Source: Parasedimentitalea psychrophila
Lineage (GTDB): Bacteria > Pseudomonadota > Alphaproteobacteria > Rhodobacterales > Rhodobacteraceae
NCBI RefSeq assembly: GCF_030285785.1
Contig: NZ_CP127247.1
Location: forward strand, 496,001-560,000
Direction: 5' to 3'
Length of the DNA: 64,000 bases
Positions 43,608 to 51,589 of the stretch are shown here, one piece after another (position 1 is the first letter of the stretch; each line of letters starts with the position of its first letter). The translations under genes were made by a program, and so were the position numbers. Under the pieces are notes generated by a model. The model ran no database searches, was not told the origin of the DNA, and was given only the letters and a program-made list of their open reading frames with translations.

Positions 43608-45671
43608 ATGAACATGCAGCCACAGATCGACAGAACGACCAATATTCATGCCGCCGCGCGCCCGGCCAATCTGAACGCCGGGATGGAGCCGCTTGCCGAG
43701 CTGGCCACCCAGATGGCCGAGCTGGACGGCGCACTGGAGGCTTTGGCGGGTCAGACCGGCGACAAGGCGCAGCGCACCCTGTTGCGCCTGAACAAAGAGC
43801 TGGCCGGTTTTGAGCCCTGCATCACCCTGTTGGGACAGGTGAAATCCGGCAAGACCTCGCTGGTCAACGCGATGGGCGGCTGGGCTGACCTGCTGCCTTC
43901 GGACGTCAATCCCTGGACCTCGGTTGTGACTTCGCTGCACCTGACGCCGGGCGATGCCCGGGTTGAAACCAGTGCCCGTTTTCAGTTCATGACCGAGGCT
44001 GAATGGGACCGGTTGCTGACCAAGGGCGGTCGCATTGGCGAGATGGCGGGCCGGGCTGGGGCCGAAGGTGAGCTGGCGAAAATCCAGGCCCAGATCGAAC
44101 AGATGCGCGAGCGGTCGCGCAACCGGCTGGGCCGCAAGTTCGAACTGCTGATGGGGCAGACCCATGAATACGAGTATTTCGACAAGAACCTGATCGAACG
44201 CTATATCTGCCTTGGCGATGATTTTGATCTTGAGTCGGGCATGGAGGGCGAGGACAGTCAGGGCCGGTTTGCCGATATCACCCGCTCGGCCGATCTGTAT
44301 CTGAACAGCCCCACCGTGCCCATTGCTCTGTGCCTGCGCGATACTCCCGGTGTCAATGACACCTTCATGATGCGCGAACAGGTGACCATTCAGGCGATCC
44401 GCGACAGCCGCATCTGCGTGGTGGTGCTCTCTGCCAGTCAGGCGCTGACCTCGGTGGATATGGGGCTGATCCGGATGATCTCGACCCTGAAATCGCGTGA
44501 GGTGGTGATCTTTGTCAATCGCATCGACGAACTGGCGGACCCGGCCAATCAGATCCCCGAGATCGAGGCCAGCATCCGCCAGACATTAGACAGCCACCAC
44601 GGACCCAAGGAGGCCGAGATCATTTTTGGCAGCGCCTATTGGGCCGGGAAAGTGCTGACCGGTGAGCTGGAGGAGATGCAGGGCGCCAGCGGTGCCGCCT
44701 TGCTGAACTGGGCCAAAGTCGGGCTTGCCGCCGCCAACCCCGATCAATCGCCGCAGGATATGGCCTGGGCACTGTCTGGCCTGCCGGAGCTGCTCCGCTC
44801 TATTTCAAACCGCATCGTCAAGGATCTGGGCGCCCCCCTGCTGGCCCGCGTTGCCAGCTCGGCCATCACCATGACCACCGGCCAACAGGCGGCCCATGCG
44901 GTGATGATCCGTGGCTCCAAACCCGGCGCGGCCCTGAACATGCGCGACATCGAAACCCGGTTCGAACAGATCGTCACCTCCCAGATGGCGGCGCTGGAGG
45001 ATGAAATCGACGCGGTGTTTGACGCCTTTCGCCAGCGGGCGGACCGGGCCCATGCCACATTTGTAAACCGCGCCACCCATTCGCTGATCGACCATCTGGA
45101 ACGCTGGGGCGAAGCCTGTGTTTGGGAATATGATGCCACCGGGCTGCGGCTGCTGCTGAAATCGGCCTATTCGGTGATGACCAGCCGGGTGCAGGCCACT
45201 GCCCTGGCGCGCTATGAACTGGCCGTGCAAGAGGTGGCCGGGCTGCTGTATGCAGGGTTTGGCACGGCGGTGGAGGGCATTCAGATTTCGGTACCCGAGG
45301 CGCCAACAGTGCCCTCTCCGGTAGCACTGGGTCAGACAATTGCATTGGATTTCAATGACAACTGGTGGAGTTCCTGGTGGCGGCGCACCCGGGGTTACAA
45401 GGCCTTTGTCAAAAACTTCCAACAGCTGATCTGCGGTGAAACCGAGGATTTCATGACCCAGCTCAAGCAGGTTCAGACCGCCGATACCCGCGCCAGCACC
45501 CTTGCCGGATTACAGATCTTTTTTGAGGACCAACGCAATATCTTAATGGAAATCGCCGATCACTGTCGACAGGACCAGGACGTTCAGGACCTTTTCGCCA
45601 GCCAAGGGCAACAGCAACGACAGGATATAACGCAGGCCGCGTTGACCACCCTTGGAAAATATACCGCATGA
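43608..45671 (+). CDS. large dynamin-like GTPase
   Basis: A 687-residue protein with a complete GTPase set: G1 LLGQVKSGKTSL (about residue 80), G2 threonines in NPWTSVVTS, G3 CLRDTPGVNDTF (about 248) and G4 VIFVNRIDEL (about 308). A helical stalk with FRQRADRAHATFVNR and other heptad-rich stretches occupies about 430-560. Near 585 a Trp/Arg-rich segment, NDNWWSSWWRRTRGYKAF, looks like a membrane-inserting paddle, and a final helical bundle follows. Bacterial dynamin-like proteins remodel or stabilise membranes. ATG at 43608 was chosen over a TTG five codons earlier. It overlaps the next GTPase gene by four bases, as often seen for paired dynamin-like genes. Confidence 0.82.
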   Translation: MNMQPQIDRTTNIHAAARPANLNAGMEPLAELATQMAELDGALEALAGQTGDKAQRTLLRLNKELAGFEPCITLLGQVKSGKTSLVNAMGGWADLLPSDVNPWTSVVTSLHLTPGDARVETSARFQFMTEAEWDRLLTKGGRIGEMAGRAGAEGELAKIQAQIEQMRERSRNRLGRKFELLMGQTHEYEYFDKNLIERYICLGDDFDLESGMEGEDSQGRFADITRSADLYLNSPTVPIALCLRDTPGVNDTFMMREQVTIQAIRDSRICVVVLSASQALTSVDMGLIRMISTLKSREVVIFVNRIDELADPANQIPEIEASIRQTLDSHHGPKEAEIIFGSAYWAGKVLTGELEEMQGASGAALLNWAKVGLAAANPDQSPQDMAWALSGLPELLRSISNRIVKDLGAPLLARVASSAITMTTGQQAAHAVMIRGSKPGAALNMRDIETRFEQIVTSQMAALEDEIDAVFDAFRQRADRAHATFVNRATHSLIDHLERWGEACVWEYDATGLRLLLKSAYSVMTSRVQATALARYELAVQEVAGLLYAGFGTAVEGIQISVPEAPTVPSPVALGQTIALDFNDNWWSSWWRRTRGYKAFVKNFQQLICGETEDFMTQLKQVQTADTRASTLAGLQIFFEDQRNILMEIADHCRQDQDVQDLFASQGQQQRQDITQAALTTLGKYTA

Positions 45672-46627
45672 CGCAGGAGACAGCCATGCCAAGCCCCGAC
45701 AGCCCCCCCTCCGCCCCCCAGCGCAAGCCGCGCCTGGCGCTCATGGGCGAATTCAGCGCCGGTAAAAGCACCCTGACCAACCTGCTGGTCAGCCGACAGA
45801 TCCTGCCCACCCGTGTCACCGCAACGCGGCTGCCGCCGGTGTGGATATCCTATGGCGACGACGCGGCCTTTGTGGTGGCAACCGACGGCACCCAGACGCC
45901 AGTCGCGCTAGAGGATCTTGGCGAGATCCAGATGGAGAGCACGGCGATGATACGGCTGTTCTTTCCCTCCGATGCGCTGACCCTTTGCGATCTGATCGAC
46001 ATGCCAGGGATTTCCGACCCAAACATGGAGCCCGAGGTCTGGCAATCGCTGATGCCCGAGGTGGACGGGGTGATCTGGTGTACCCATGCAACCCAGGCCT
46101 GGCGCCAGTCCGAGGCGGCGGTCTGGGATCATATTGCCGAGACAGTGACCGGCCCCAACATCCTGCTGGTCACTCATTTTGACAAGCTGTGCAACGACCG
46201 GGACCGCAGCCGGGTGGTGGCCCGGGTCGCTAGGGAAACCGGCGCGCTGTTCGACAGGATCTTTCCGGTGTCCCTAAGCCAGGCCCTGCAGGCGGGTGAT
46301 GACATCGAGGCCTGGAAGGCCAGCGGCGCCGACAGGCTTGTTGAATTTCTGGTTGAAACGCTGCTCGACAGACCCCTGTCCACTGCGGCTGCTGCCATGG
46401 CAACCGGTGAACAGACCGCCAGTGACCGCTCCCCCGAGGAGATTATGCAGGCCGAGGTCTTTGCCATTGGTGACATTCGCGACATCGCCGAGCCGGAGCA
46501 CGACGACCCAATCAACCCGGATTCTGCCCCGGCTGAGGACTATGTGGTGCCCCGCCGCGTCAAGGCCGAAAGGCGGGGACAGCGCAGGGTCGATCGTCAC
46601 CCCAGATTGGCAACGCATGATGAATAA
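45668..46627 (+). CDS. dynamin-like GTPase, small
   Basis: A 319-residue GTPase: G1 ALMGEFSAGKSTL (about residue 30), G2 threonines in TRVTATRLPP, G3 CDLIDMPGISD, G4 LLVTHFDKL. The nucleotide domain ends near 230; a low-complexity acidic then very basic tail (VPRRVKAERRGQRRVDRHPR) follows, which could bind acidic lipid or RNA. GEFSAGKST is the classic P-loop of bacterial dynamin-like and Era-like families. The start overlaps the large GTPase gene, suggesting that the two work as a hetero-oligomer. Confidence 0.82.
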   Translation: MTQETAMPSPDSPPSAPQRKPRLALMGEFSAGKSTLTNLLVSRQILPTRVTATRLPPVWISYGDDAAFVVATDGTQTPVALEDLGEIQMESTAMIRLFFPSDALTLCDLIDMPGISDPNMEPEVWQSLMPEVDGVIWCTHATQAWRQSEAAVWDHIAETVTGPNILLVTHFDKLCNDRDRSRVVARVARETGALFDRIFPVSLSQALQAGDDIEAWKASGADRLVEFLVETLLDRPLSTAAAAMATGEQTASDRSPEEIMQAEVFAIGDIRDIAEPEHDDPINPDSAPAEDYVVPRRVKAERRGQRRVDRHPRLATHDE

Positions 46628-46669
46628 GGCGCGCCAGCCAGCCGGGCGGTGCCTCTGCGGGGGCCCCAG

Positions 46670-47059
46670 ATGGACATAACCGCACGGCTGGATTCCCTGC
46701 GCAAGACCACTGCCGGATGTGGCCTGGTTGCCTTTGGTGATCTCGGCACCCGGCTGGTGCTGCGCAGCAGTGCTGCCGTTCAGCACCGGCAAGAATATCT
46801 GGACCAGCTCTGCGCCCAGGCCGAGCATGGGTTTCACCTGCAGGATGCCCTTGCAGCTCCGATCACCGCGCCCAGCGGTGGCGCCGCCACGGTGATCGTC
46901 GTCACGCCGCAGGAAACCCGGATATATATCCGCAGGCCCGGCGCGACAGCCTCCACCGCAAACGATGCCATTCTAGCGGTCTGTGACAATGAGCACAGCG
47001 CCCAGGCTCTGGTGGCCCCGGCAATGAGCTTGCTGAGCGACCTGTCCGAGGGGGCATGA
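46670..47059 (+). CDS. small roadblock/LC7-like protein
   Basis: A 129-residue soluble protein. The pattern LDSLRKTTAGCGLVAFGDLG, then VLRSS, a helix with QEYLDQLCAQA, a second sheet VIVVTPQETRIYIRR and a closing helix resembles the roadblock/LC7 fold (as in MglB), whose members regulate small GTPases. The resemblance is by eye and weak. The ATG at 46670 is preceded by GGGGG; a GTG at 46649 is possible. It overlaps the last gene of the cassette by four bases. A GTPase-regulating role next to three GTPase genes is inference. Confidence 0.55.
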   Translation: MDITARLDSLRKTTAGCGLVAFGDLGTRLVLRSSAAVQHRQEYLDQLCAQAEHGFHLQDALAAPITAPSGGAATVIVVTPQETRIYIRRPGATASTANDAILAVCDNEHSAQALVAPAMSLLSDLSEGA

Positions 47060-47853
47060 TGTCACCTTTGAACGCAGAACAATTGGCCGGACAGGACAAC
47101 ACCACCAGCCCCCTGCGGGCGCTTCTGATCCGGCTTTGCGCCGATGTCTCGGGGCTGCAGGGAGAGCGACGCGATGCCGCCCAGGGGCGGGCCAACCTGA
47201 TGGGCAGCCTACTGGCTGAAATTGATGAGACCATATTGCCCCGGCAGTTGACCTTGTATTTTGATCAGGTCGTCGTTGCCAGATTGCGGGTCAGCCAGCG
47301 CAGGCTGCTGTCGCTTGAACTTGCCAGTGACATTGGCCCAGCGGATCACGCTGGGCTGACCTCCACTGTGCAGGTCTACGCGCAGCAACTGCACCACCTG
47401 TCGGCCAGATACCAGGGCACCGGCTTCCGGATCACCCGGCAGGTCTGTGAGACTGGCATAGAGACTGAAAGCTGCTCGGCGTCTCAACTGGCCGAAAGCC
47501 TTGCTTCGCAGCAACAGGACAGCCGGCTGGAACGGCTGCTGACCATGATCGGCGCCTCGGCTGACGCCTGGGCTTTGCAGGCTGAAACCGCCGGTCAAAA
47601 CCGCAGTCACGGCCCGGCCCCATTGGCCCGCCAGCTTATGGATCTGGCCGCAACCGATCGGGCCGCAAAGCAGAAAAATGGCCACGCCCTGAGGCTGCCG
47701 GACAAGACCCCGCACTATCTGCTGCTGTCGATATCCAGTGAGATAAAGCTCATTGTCGCCTGCGACCAGACCGAGACCTTGCTGATTGCCTTACCCGTCC
47801 AGCATCTGGCAGCTGCGGATGCAGCCTGGCACATGGTTTTCTCCGCGCCGTAG
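47056..47853 (+). CDS. hypothetical protein closing the kinase-GTPase cassette
   Basis: A 265-residue protein that I do not recognise. It is soluble, with an N-terminal helical region (about 15-60), a beta-rich stretch (LTLYFDQVVVARLRVSQRR, about 65-85), a helical middle and a C-terminal beta pair (HYLLLSISSEIKLIVACDQT, then LLIALPVQHL) like the sheet of a roadblock or profilin-like fold. No signal peptide or transmembrane segment. Its ATG overlaps the previous stop, so it is translated with the cassette. A hairpin terminator follows at 47899. Confidence 0.6.
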   Translation: MMSPLNAEQLAGQDNTTSPLRALLIRLCADVSGLQGERRDAAQGRANLMGSLLAEIDETILPRQLTLYFDQVVVARLRVSQRRLLSLELASDIGPADHAGLTSTVQVYAQQLHHLSARYQGTGFRITRQVCETGIETESCSASQLAESLASQQQDSRLERLLTMIGASADAWALQAETAGQNRSHGPAPLARQLMDLAATDRAAKQKNGHALRLPDKTPHYLLLSISSEIKLIVACDQTETLLIALPVQHLAAADAAWHMVFSAP

Positions 47854-47898
47854 CCAGCGGCCCAGCCCCCCCCTTCTCCCGACCTGATCCGACCCGAA

Positions 47899-47916
47899 AC
47901 CTGCCTTCTGGCAGGT
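47899..47916 (+). terminator. hairpin after the kinase-GTPase cassette
   Basis: ACCTGCC (47899-47905), loop TTCT, GGCAGGT (47910-47916). It lies 46 bases past the last stop of the cassette and about 90 bases before the first gene of the next operon, so it separates the two transcription units. No T-run follows. Confidence 0.55.
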
Positions 47917-47963
47917 CCGGAAAAGGGTTTTCCGTTGACAAGGTTTGACGTCGCGCAATACCA

Positions 47964-47975
47964 TTAGCATACGAA
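47964..47975. promoter_or_regulatory. candidate operator, site A of a shared 12-bp motif
   Basis: TTAGCATACGAA, imperfectly palindromic (TTnGnATnCnAA), 32 bases before the start of the FAD-subunit gene. Its reverse complement TTCGTATGCTAA differs at one position from site B (56958-56969) and at four from site C (58568-58579). Position just upstream of the ribosome binding site suggests repression. Confidence 0.5.
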
Positions 47976-48006
47976 CAACTTTTCAATCGCCCGAGGAGCA
48001 GGGATT

Positions 48007-48840
48007 TTGGCCTATTTCGCCCCAACCACGCTGAACGACGCGCTGGCCCTGATCGCCTCGGAGACCGTCAGCATCATTGCAGGCGGCACCGATGTCTTTC
48101 CCGCGCAGGGTCAGACCCCGTTGCAAGAAAGCCTATTGGATGTCACCCGTATCGACGGGCTGACGGGGCTGCACTGGGGCCCAGATGGGCTGCGCATCGG
48201 CGCCGCAACGCGCTGGAGCGAGATCGCCAACGCCGATCTTCCCGATGGCTTTGCCGGCTTGCAGGCGGCGGCGCGCACGGTGGGCAGCGTGCAAATCCAG
48301 AACGCGGGCACCATTGCCGGCAATATCTGCAACGCCTCTCCGGCGGCGGATGGCATGCCGCCGCTGATAACGCTGGGGGCCGAGGTCGAGATCTCCGGCC
48401 CCGATGGACCCCGCCGAATGCCGGTAGAACAGTTTGTGACCGGCCCGCGTCAGATCCAGTTGGGCGCTCGCGAACTGGTGACGGCCATTCTCATCCCGCC
48501 GCTGCCAGCCCATTGTCGCGCGGCGTTTGAGAAACTGGGCAGTCGCACATATCTGGTGATCTCCATCACCATGGTGGCGGTGGTGATTGGCTGTGATGCC
48601 ATGGGCCGTATTGATTTTGCCCGCGTCGCAGTCGGCGCCTGCTCGCCGGTTGCCCAACGACTGATGGGGCTTGAGGCGGATCTGATCGGGCAAATGCCGC
48701 AGCAGGTCACGGTCAGCCCTGACCATCTGGCACCACTGGCGCCGATCACCGATATTCGCGCCGATGGCGGCTATCGGCTGGAGGCGGCGGCCGAACAAAT
48801 CAAACGAGCAATTGGCAAGGCAGCGGTTTCAAATGGATAA
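48007..48840 (+). CDS. molybdenum hydroxylase FAD-binding subunit (CoxM-like)
   Basis: A 277-residue FAD subunit of the xanthine dehydrogenase/CO dehydrogenase family. SIIAGGTDVFP and TVGSVQIQNAGTIAGNICNA are the pyrophosphate- and FAD-binding motifs, and the CO dehydrogenase-type C-terminal domain follows from about residue 165. Passes electrons from the Fe-S/Mo subunit to an acceptor. The start is TTG at 48007 with GAGGAG 11 bases upstream; no ATG fits. It overlaps the next gene by eight bases. Substrate assignment comes from the neighbouring hydroxynicotinate reductase and enamidase genes. Confidence 0.88.
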   Translation: MAYFAPTTLNDALALIASETVSIIAGGTDVFPAQGQTPLQESLLDVTRIDGLTGLHWGPDGLRIGAATRWSEIANADLPDGFAGLQAAARTVGSVQIQNAGTIAGNICNASPAADGMPPLITLGAEVEISGPDGPRRMPVEQFVTGPRQIQLGARELVTAILIPPLPAHCRAAFEKLGSRTYLVISITMVAVVIGCDAMGRIDFARVAVGACSPVAQRLMGLEADLIGQMPQQVTVSPDHLAPLAPITDIRADGGYRLEAAAEQIKRAIGKAAVSNG

Positions 48841-51589
48841 GCAGGTCTTACACCCGATGACAGAATTTCGCCTGAACAGCCAGAATGTCAGCGTCACCCC
48901 GCTGGCCGGAGAGCGCCTGTCGCAGACCCTGCGCGAAAAACTTGGGCAGCGCGATGTCAAAGTCGGCTGTGATGCGGGTGATTGTGGGGCCTGTACGGTG
49001 CTGATCGACGGTGCGCCGGTCTGTGCCTGCCTGACCCCAACCCATCAGGCCGATGGGCGGAACGTGGAAACGCTGGCTGGGTTGGCCACTGGTGACCCGG
49101 ACGCCCAGCGCCTGTCGGAGAGCTTTCAAAACCACGGGGCGGCGCAATGTGGCATATGCACCCCCGGCATGATGGTTGCGGCGGTGGCACTACTGCGCGA
49201 AACGCCGACACCGACTGATGGTCAGGTCAAGGATGCATTGGGCGGCGTGCTCTGTCGCTGCACCGGCTATCGCAAGATCATTGATGCGGTACTGGCCAGC
49301 CATGCCCAGATCCCCACCGGCGCTGAGGTGGGTGATGGTGCCGTCGGGGCCTCTATCCGGCGGCTGGATGGCGCGGCCAAGGTCAGTGGAACCGAGATGT
49401 ACGGCGACGATGTTGCCCCGGCTGATGCGCTGGTGCTGCGGGTCATCCGCTCACCCTTTGCCCATGCGGGGTTTACCTTTGGTGACTTGCAGCAATGGCA
49501 GGCCCAGACCGATGGTATCGAGGCGGTGTTAACCTGCGCAGATATTCCGGGTCAGAATGTATTTGGCGTCATCCCGGATTTTGCCGACCAGCCGGTGTTT
49601 GCCGAGGGCACAGCCCGGTTCCGCGGCGAGGCCATCGCCGCCGTTGTTGGGCGCGCCGATGTCATGCAGGTCTTTGACGCCAGCACATTCCCGGTGGACT
49701 GGAGCGAATTGCCCAGCGTCGAGAGTGTGGCCACAGCGACCGCGCCGCTGGCGCCGCAACTGCATCCGGGTCGTGACAACAACCTGATGTGCAGCGGGTT
49801 TGTCCAGCAGGGAGATGCGGCGCAGGCTGCGGCAGGCGCAGATGTCTGTGTCGAGGGCCAGTTTCAGACCGGGTTTGTCGAACACGCCTATATCGAACCG
49901 GAGGCGGGCTTTGCGCAGATCATAGATGGCCGGGTCGAGGTGCACGCCTGCACCCAGGCCCCGGTGATGGATCTTGACGCGCTGGAGATCATTCTGGGCA
50001 TGGACCGCAAGGATATCCGCATCCTGCCCACCGAAGTCGGTGGTGGTTTTGGCTCAAAGCTGGATCTGTCGGTGCAGCCCTATCTGGCGCTGGCGGCACT
50101 GCGCACGGGGCGGCCGGTGCGGATCACCTATAGCCGCTCGGAATCGATGCAATCGACCACCAAACGGCATCCCTCAAACATTCAGCTGAAAATCGGCGCC
50201 AACCGGGATGGGCGCATTCAGGGCTTTGACTTTTCCGGCGATTTCAACACCGGCGCCTATGCCAGTTGGGGCCCAACCGTATCCAACCGGGTGCCGGTGC
50301 ACGCCTCTGGCCCCTACCGCATCCCGAACTACCGGGCCGAGGCGCGGGCGATCCACACCCATAACCCGCCGTCAGGTGCCTTTCGTGGTTTCGGAGTCCC
50401 CCAGGCCGCCATCGCTCAGGAAAGTCTGTTTGACGAATTGGCGGATAAGCTGGGCATCGACCGGCTGCAATTTCGCCTGCTGAATGCGCTGGAGGACAAC
50501 GCCCCCACGGTCTGTGGTCAGGTGTTTGAACAAGGTGTTGGGGTCAAGGCCTGCCTATCAGCGCTGCAACCGGCCTGGGAGGTTGAGCGCGCAGCGGCAG
50601 CCACGTTTAATGCGGTCAACAAGACCCATAAGCGCGGCGTCGGCATCGCTGCCGGCTGGTATGGCTGCGGCAATACCTCGCTGCCCAATCCCTCGACCAT
50701 CAAATCGGGCATCCGGCCTGATGGCACCGTGGTGCTGCATCAGGGCGCGATGGATATCGGTCAGGGGGCCAATACGGTGATCACCCAGATCTTTGCCACC
50801 GCCCTGGGCATTCCGGTGCGCCAGATCCAGCGGATTGGCGCCGACACCGATGTCACCCCGGATGCGGGCAAGACCTCGGCCTCGCGCCAGACCTATGTGT
50901 CGGGCAATGCTGCAAGGCTGTCCGGTCTGGCCCTGCACGCTGCGATCCTGAAGCGGGTCAATGCCAGTGATGGCGCCAAGCTGGAGTTTAGCACTGGAAC
51001 AATCCGGGTTATCGACGGCGCCAGCGAACACCGGATCAACCTGTCGGCGCTGTCGCATGACGGCGAGGGCTATGTATTTCGCGCCGAGGAGACCTATGAT
51101 CCCCCCACCAAACCGCTGGATGCAAACGGTCAGGGCAGCCCTTATGCGCAGTTTGGCTATTGTGCGCAGCTGGTGGTGGTCGAGGTGGACAGCCTGCTGG
51201 GCACGGTGACGCCAATCCGGTTTGTCGCCGCCCATGACGTGGGCAAGGCAATCAATCCAATGCTGGTCGAGGGTCAGGTCGAGGGCGGCATTGCCCAGGG
51301 CCTGGGCATGGCCCTGATGGAGGAATACATTCCGGGCCGCACCGAAAACCTGCATGATTACCTGATCCCCACCATCGGCGATGTGCCGCCAATTGAAACG
51401 ATCATTGTCGAGGTCCCGGACGCCCATGGCCCCTACGGTGCCAAGGGGCTGGGTGAGCATGTGCTGATCCCCACGGCTCCGGCCATTCTGAACGCCATCA
51501 AAGACGCCGTGGGCGTGCGACTGACACAGGTTCCCGCCACTCCCGCGCGTGTTCGGGCCGCAATCAAGGACTTGACCGATGGCAACTGA
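48833..51589 (+). CDS. fused [2Fe-2S]/molybdopterin hydroxylase subunit (nicotinate dehydrogenase-like)
   Basis: A 918-residue fusion of two subunits that are separate in most relatives. Residues about 8-160 form the iron-sulfur part: first cluster GCDAGDCGACTVLIDG, second cluster CGICTPGMM and CRCTGY. Residues about 170-918 form the Mo-binding part with GGGFGSK, AFRGFGVPQ, DIGQGANTV and AKGLGEH, whose glutamate is the catalytic base of this family. It should insert a water-derived hydroxyl next to ring nitrogen, such as nicotinate to 6-hydroxynicotinate. ATG at 48833 is used; one at 48857 is possible. It overlaps the reductase gene by 11 bases. Confidence 0.85.
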   Translation: MDKQVLHPMTEFRLNSQNVSVTPLAGERLSQTLREKLGQRDVKVGCDAGDCGACTVLIDGAPVCACLTPTHQADGRNVETLAGLATGDPDAQRLSESFQNHGAAQCGICTPGMMVAAVALLRETPTPTDGQVKDALGGVLCRCTGYRKIIDAVLASHAQIPTGAEVGDGAVGASIRRLDGAAKVSGTEMYGDDVAPADALVLRVIRSPFAHAGFTFGDLQQWQAQTDGIEAVLTCADIPGQNVFGVIPDFADQPVFAEGTARFRGEAIAAVVGRADVMQVFDASTFPVDWSELPSVESVATATAPLAPQLHPGRDNNLMCSGFVQQGDAAQAAAGADVCVEGQFQTGFVEHAYIEPEAGFAQIIDGRVEVHACTQAPVMDLDALEIILGMDRKDIRILPTEVGGGFGSKLDLSVQPYLALAALRTGRPVRITYSRSESMQSTTKRHPSNIQLKIGANRDGRIQGFDFSGDFNTGAYASWGPTVSNRVPVHASGPYRIPNYRAEARAIHTHNPPSGAFRGFGVPQAAIAQESLFDELADKLGIDRLQFRLLNALEDNAPTVCGQVFEQGVGVKACLSALQPAWEVERAAAATFNAVNKTHKRGVGIAAGWYGCGNTSLPNPSTIKSGIRPDGTVVLHQGAMDIGQGANTVITQIFATALGIPVRQIQRIGADTDVTPDAGKTSASRQTYVSGNAARLSGLALHAAILKRVNASDGAKLEFSTGTIRVIDGASEHRINLSALSHDGEGYVFRAEETYDPPTKPLDANGQGSPYAQFGYCAQLVVVEVDSLLGTVTPIRFVAAHDVGKAINPMLVEGQVEGGIAQGLGMALMEEYIPGRTENLHDYLIPTIGDVPPIETIIVEVPDAHGPYGAKGLGEHVLIPTAPAILNAIKDAVGVRLTQVPATPARVRAAIKDLTDGN

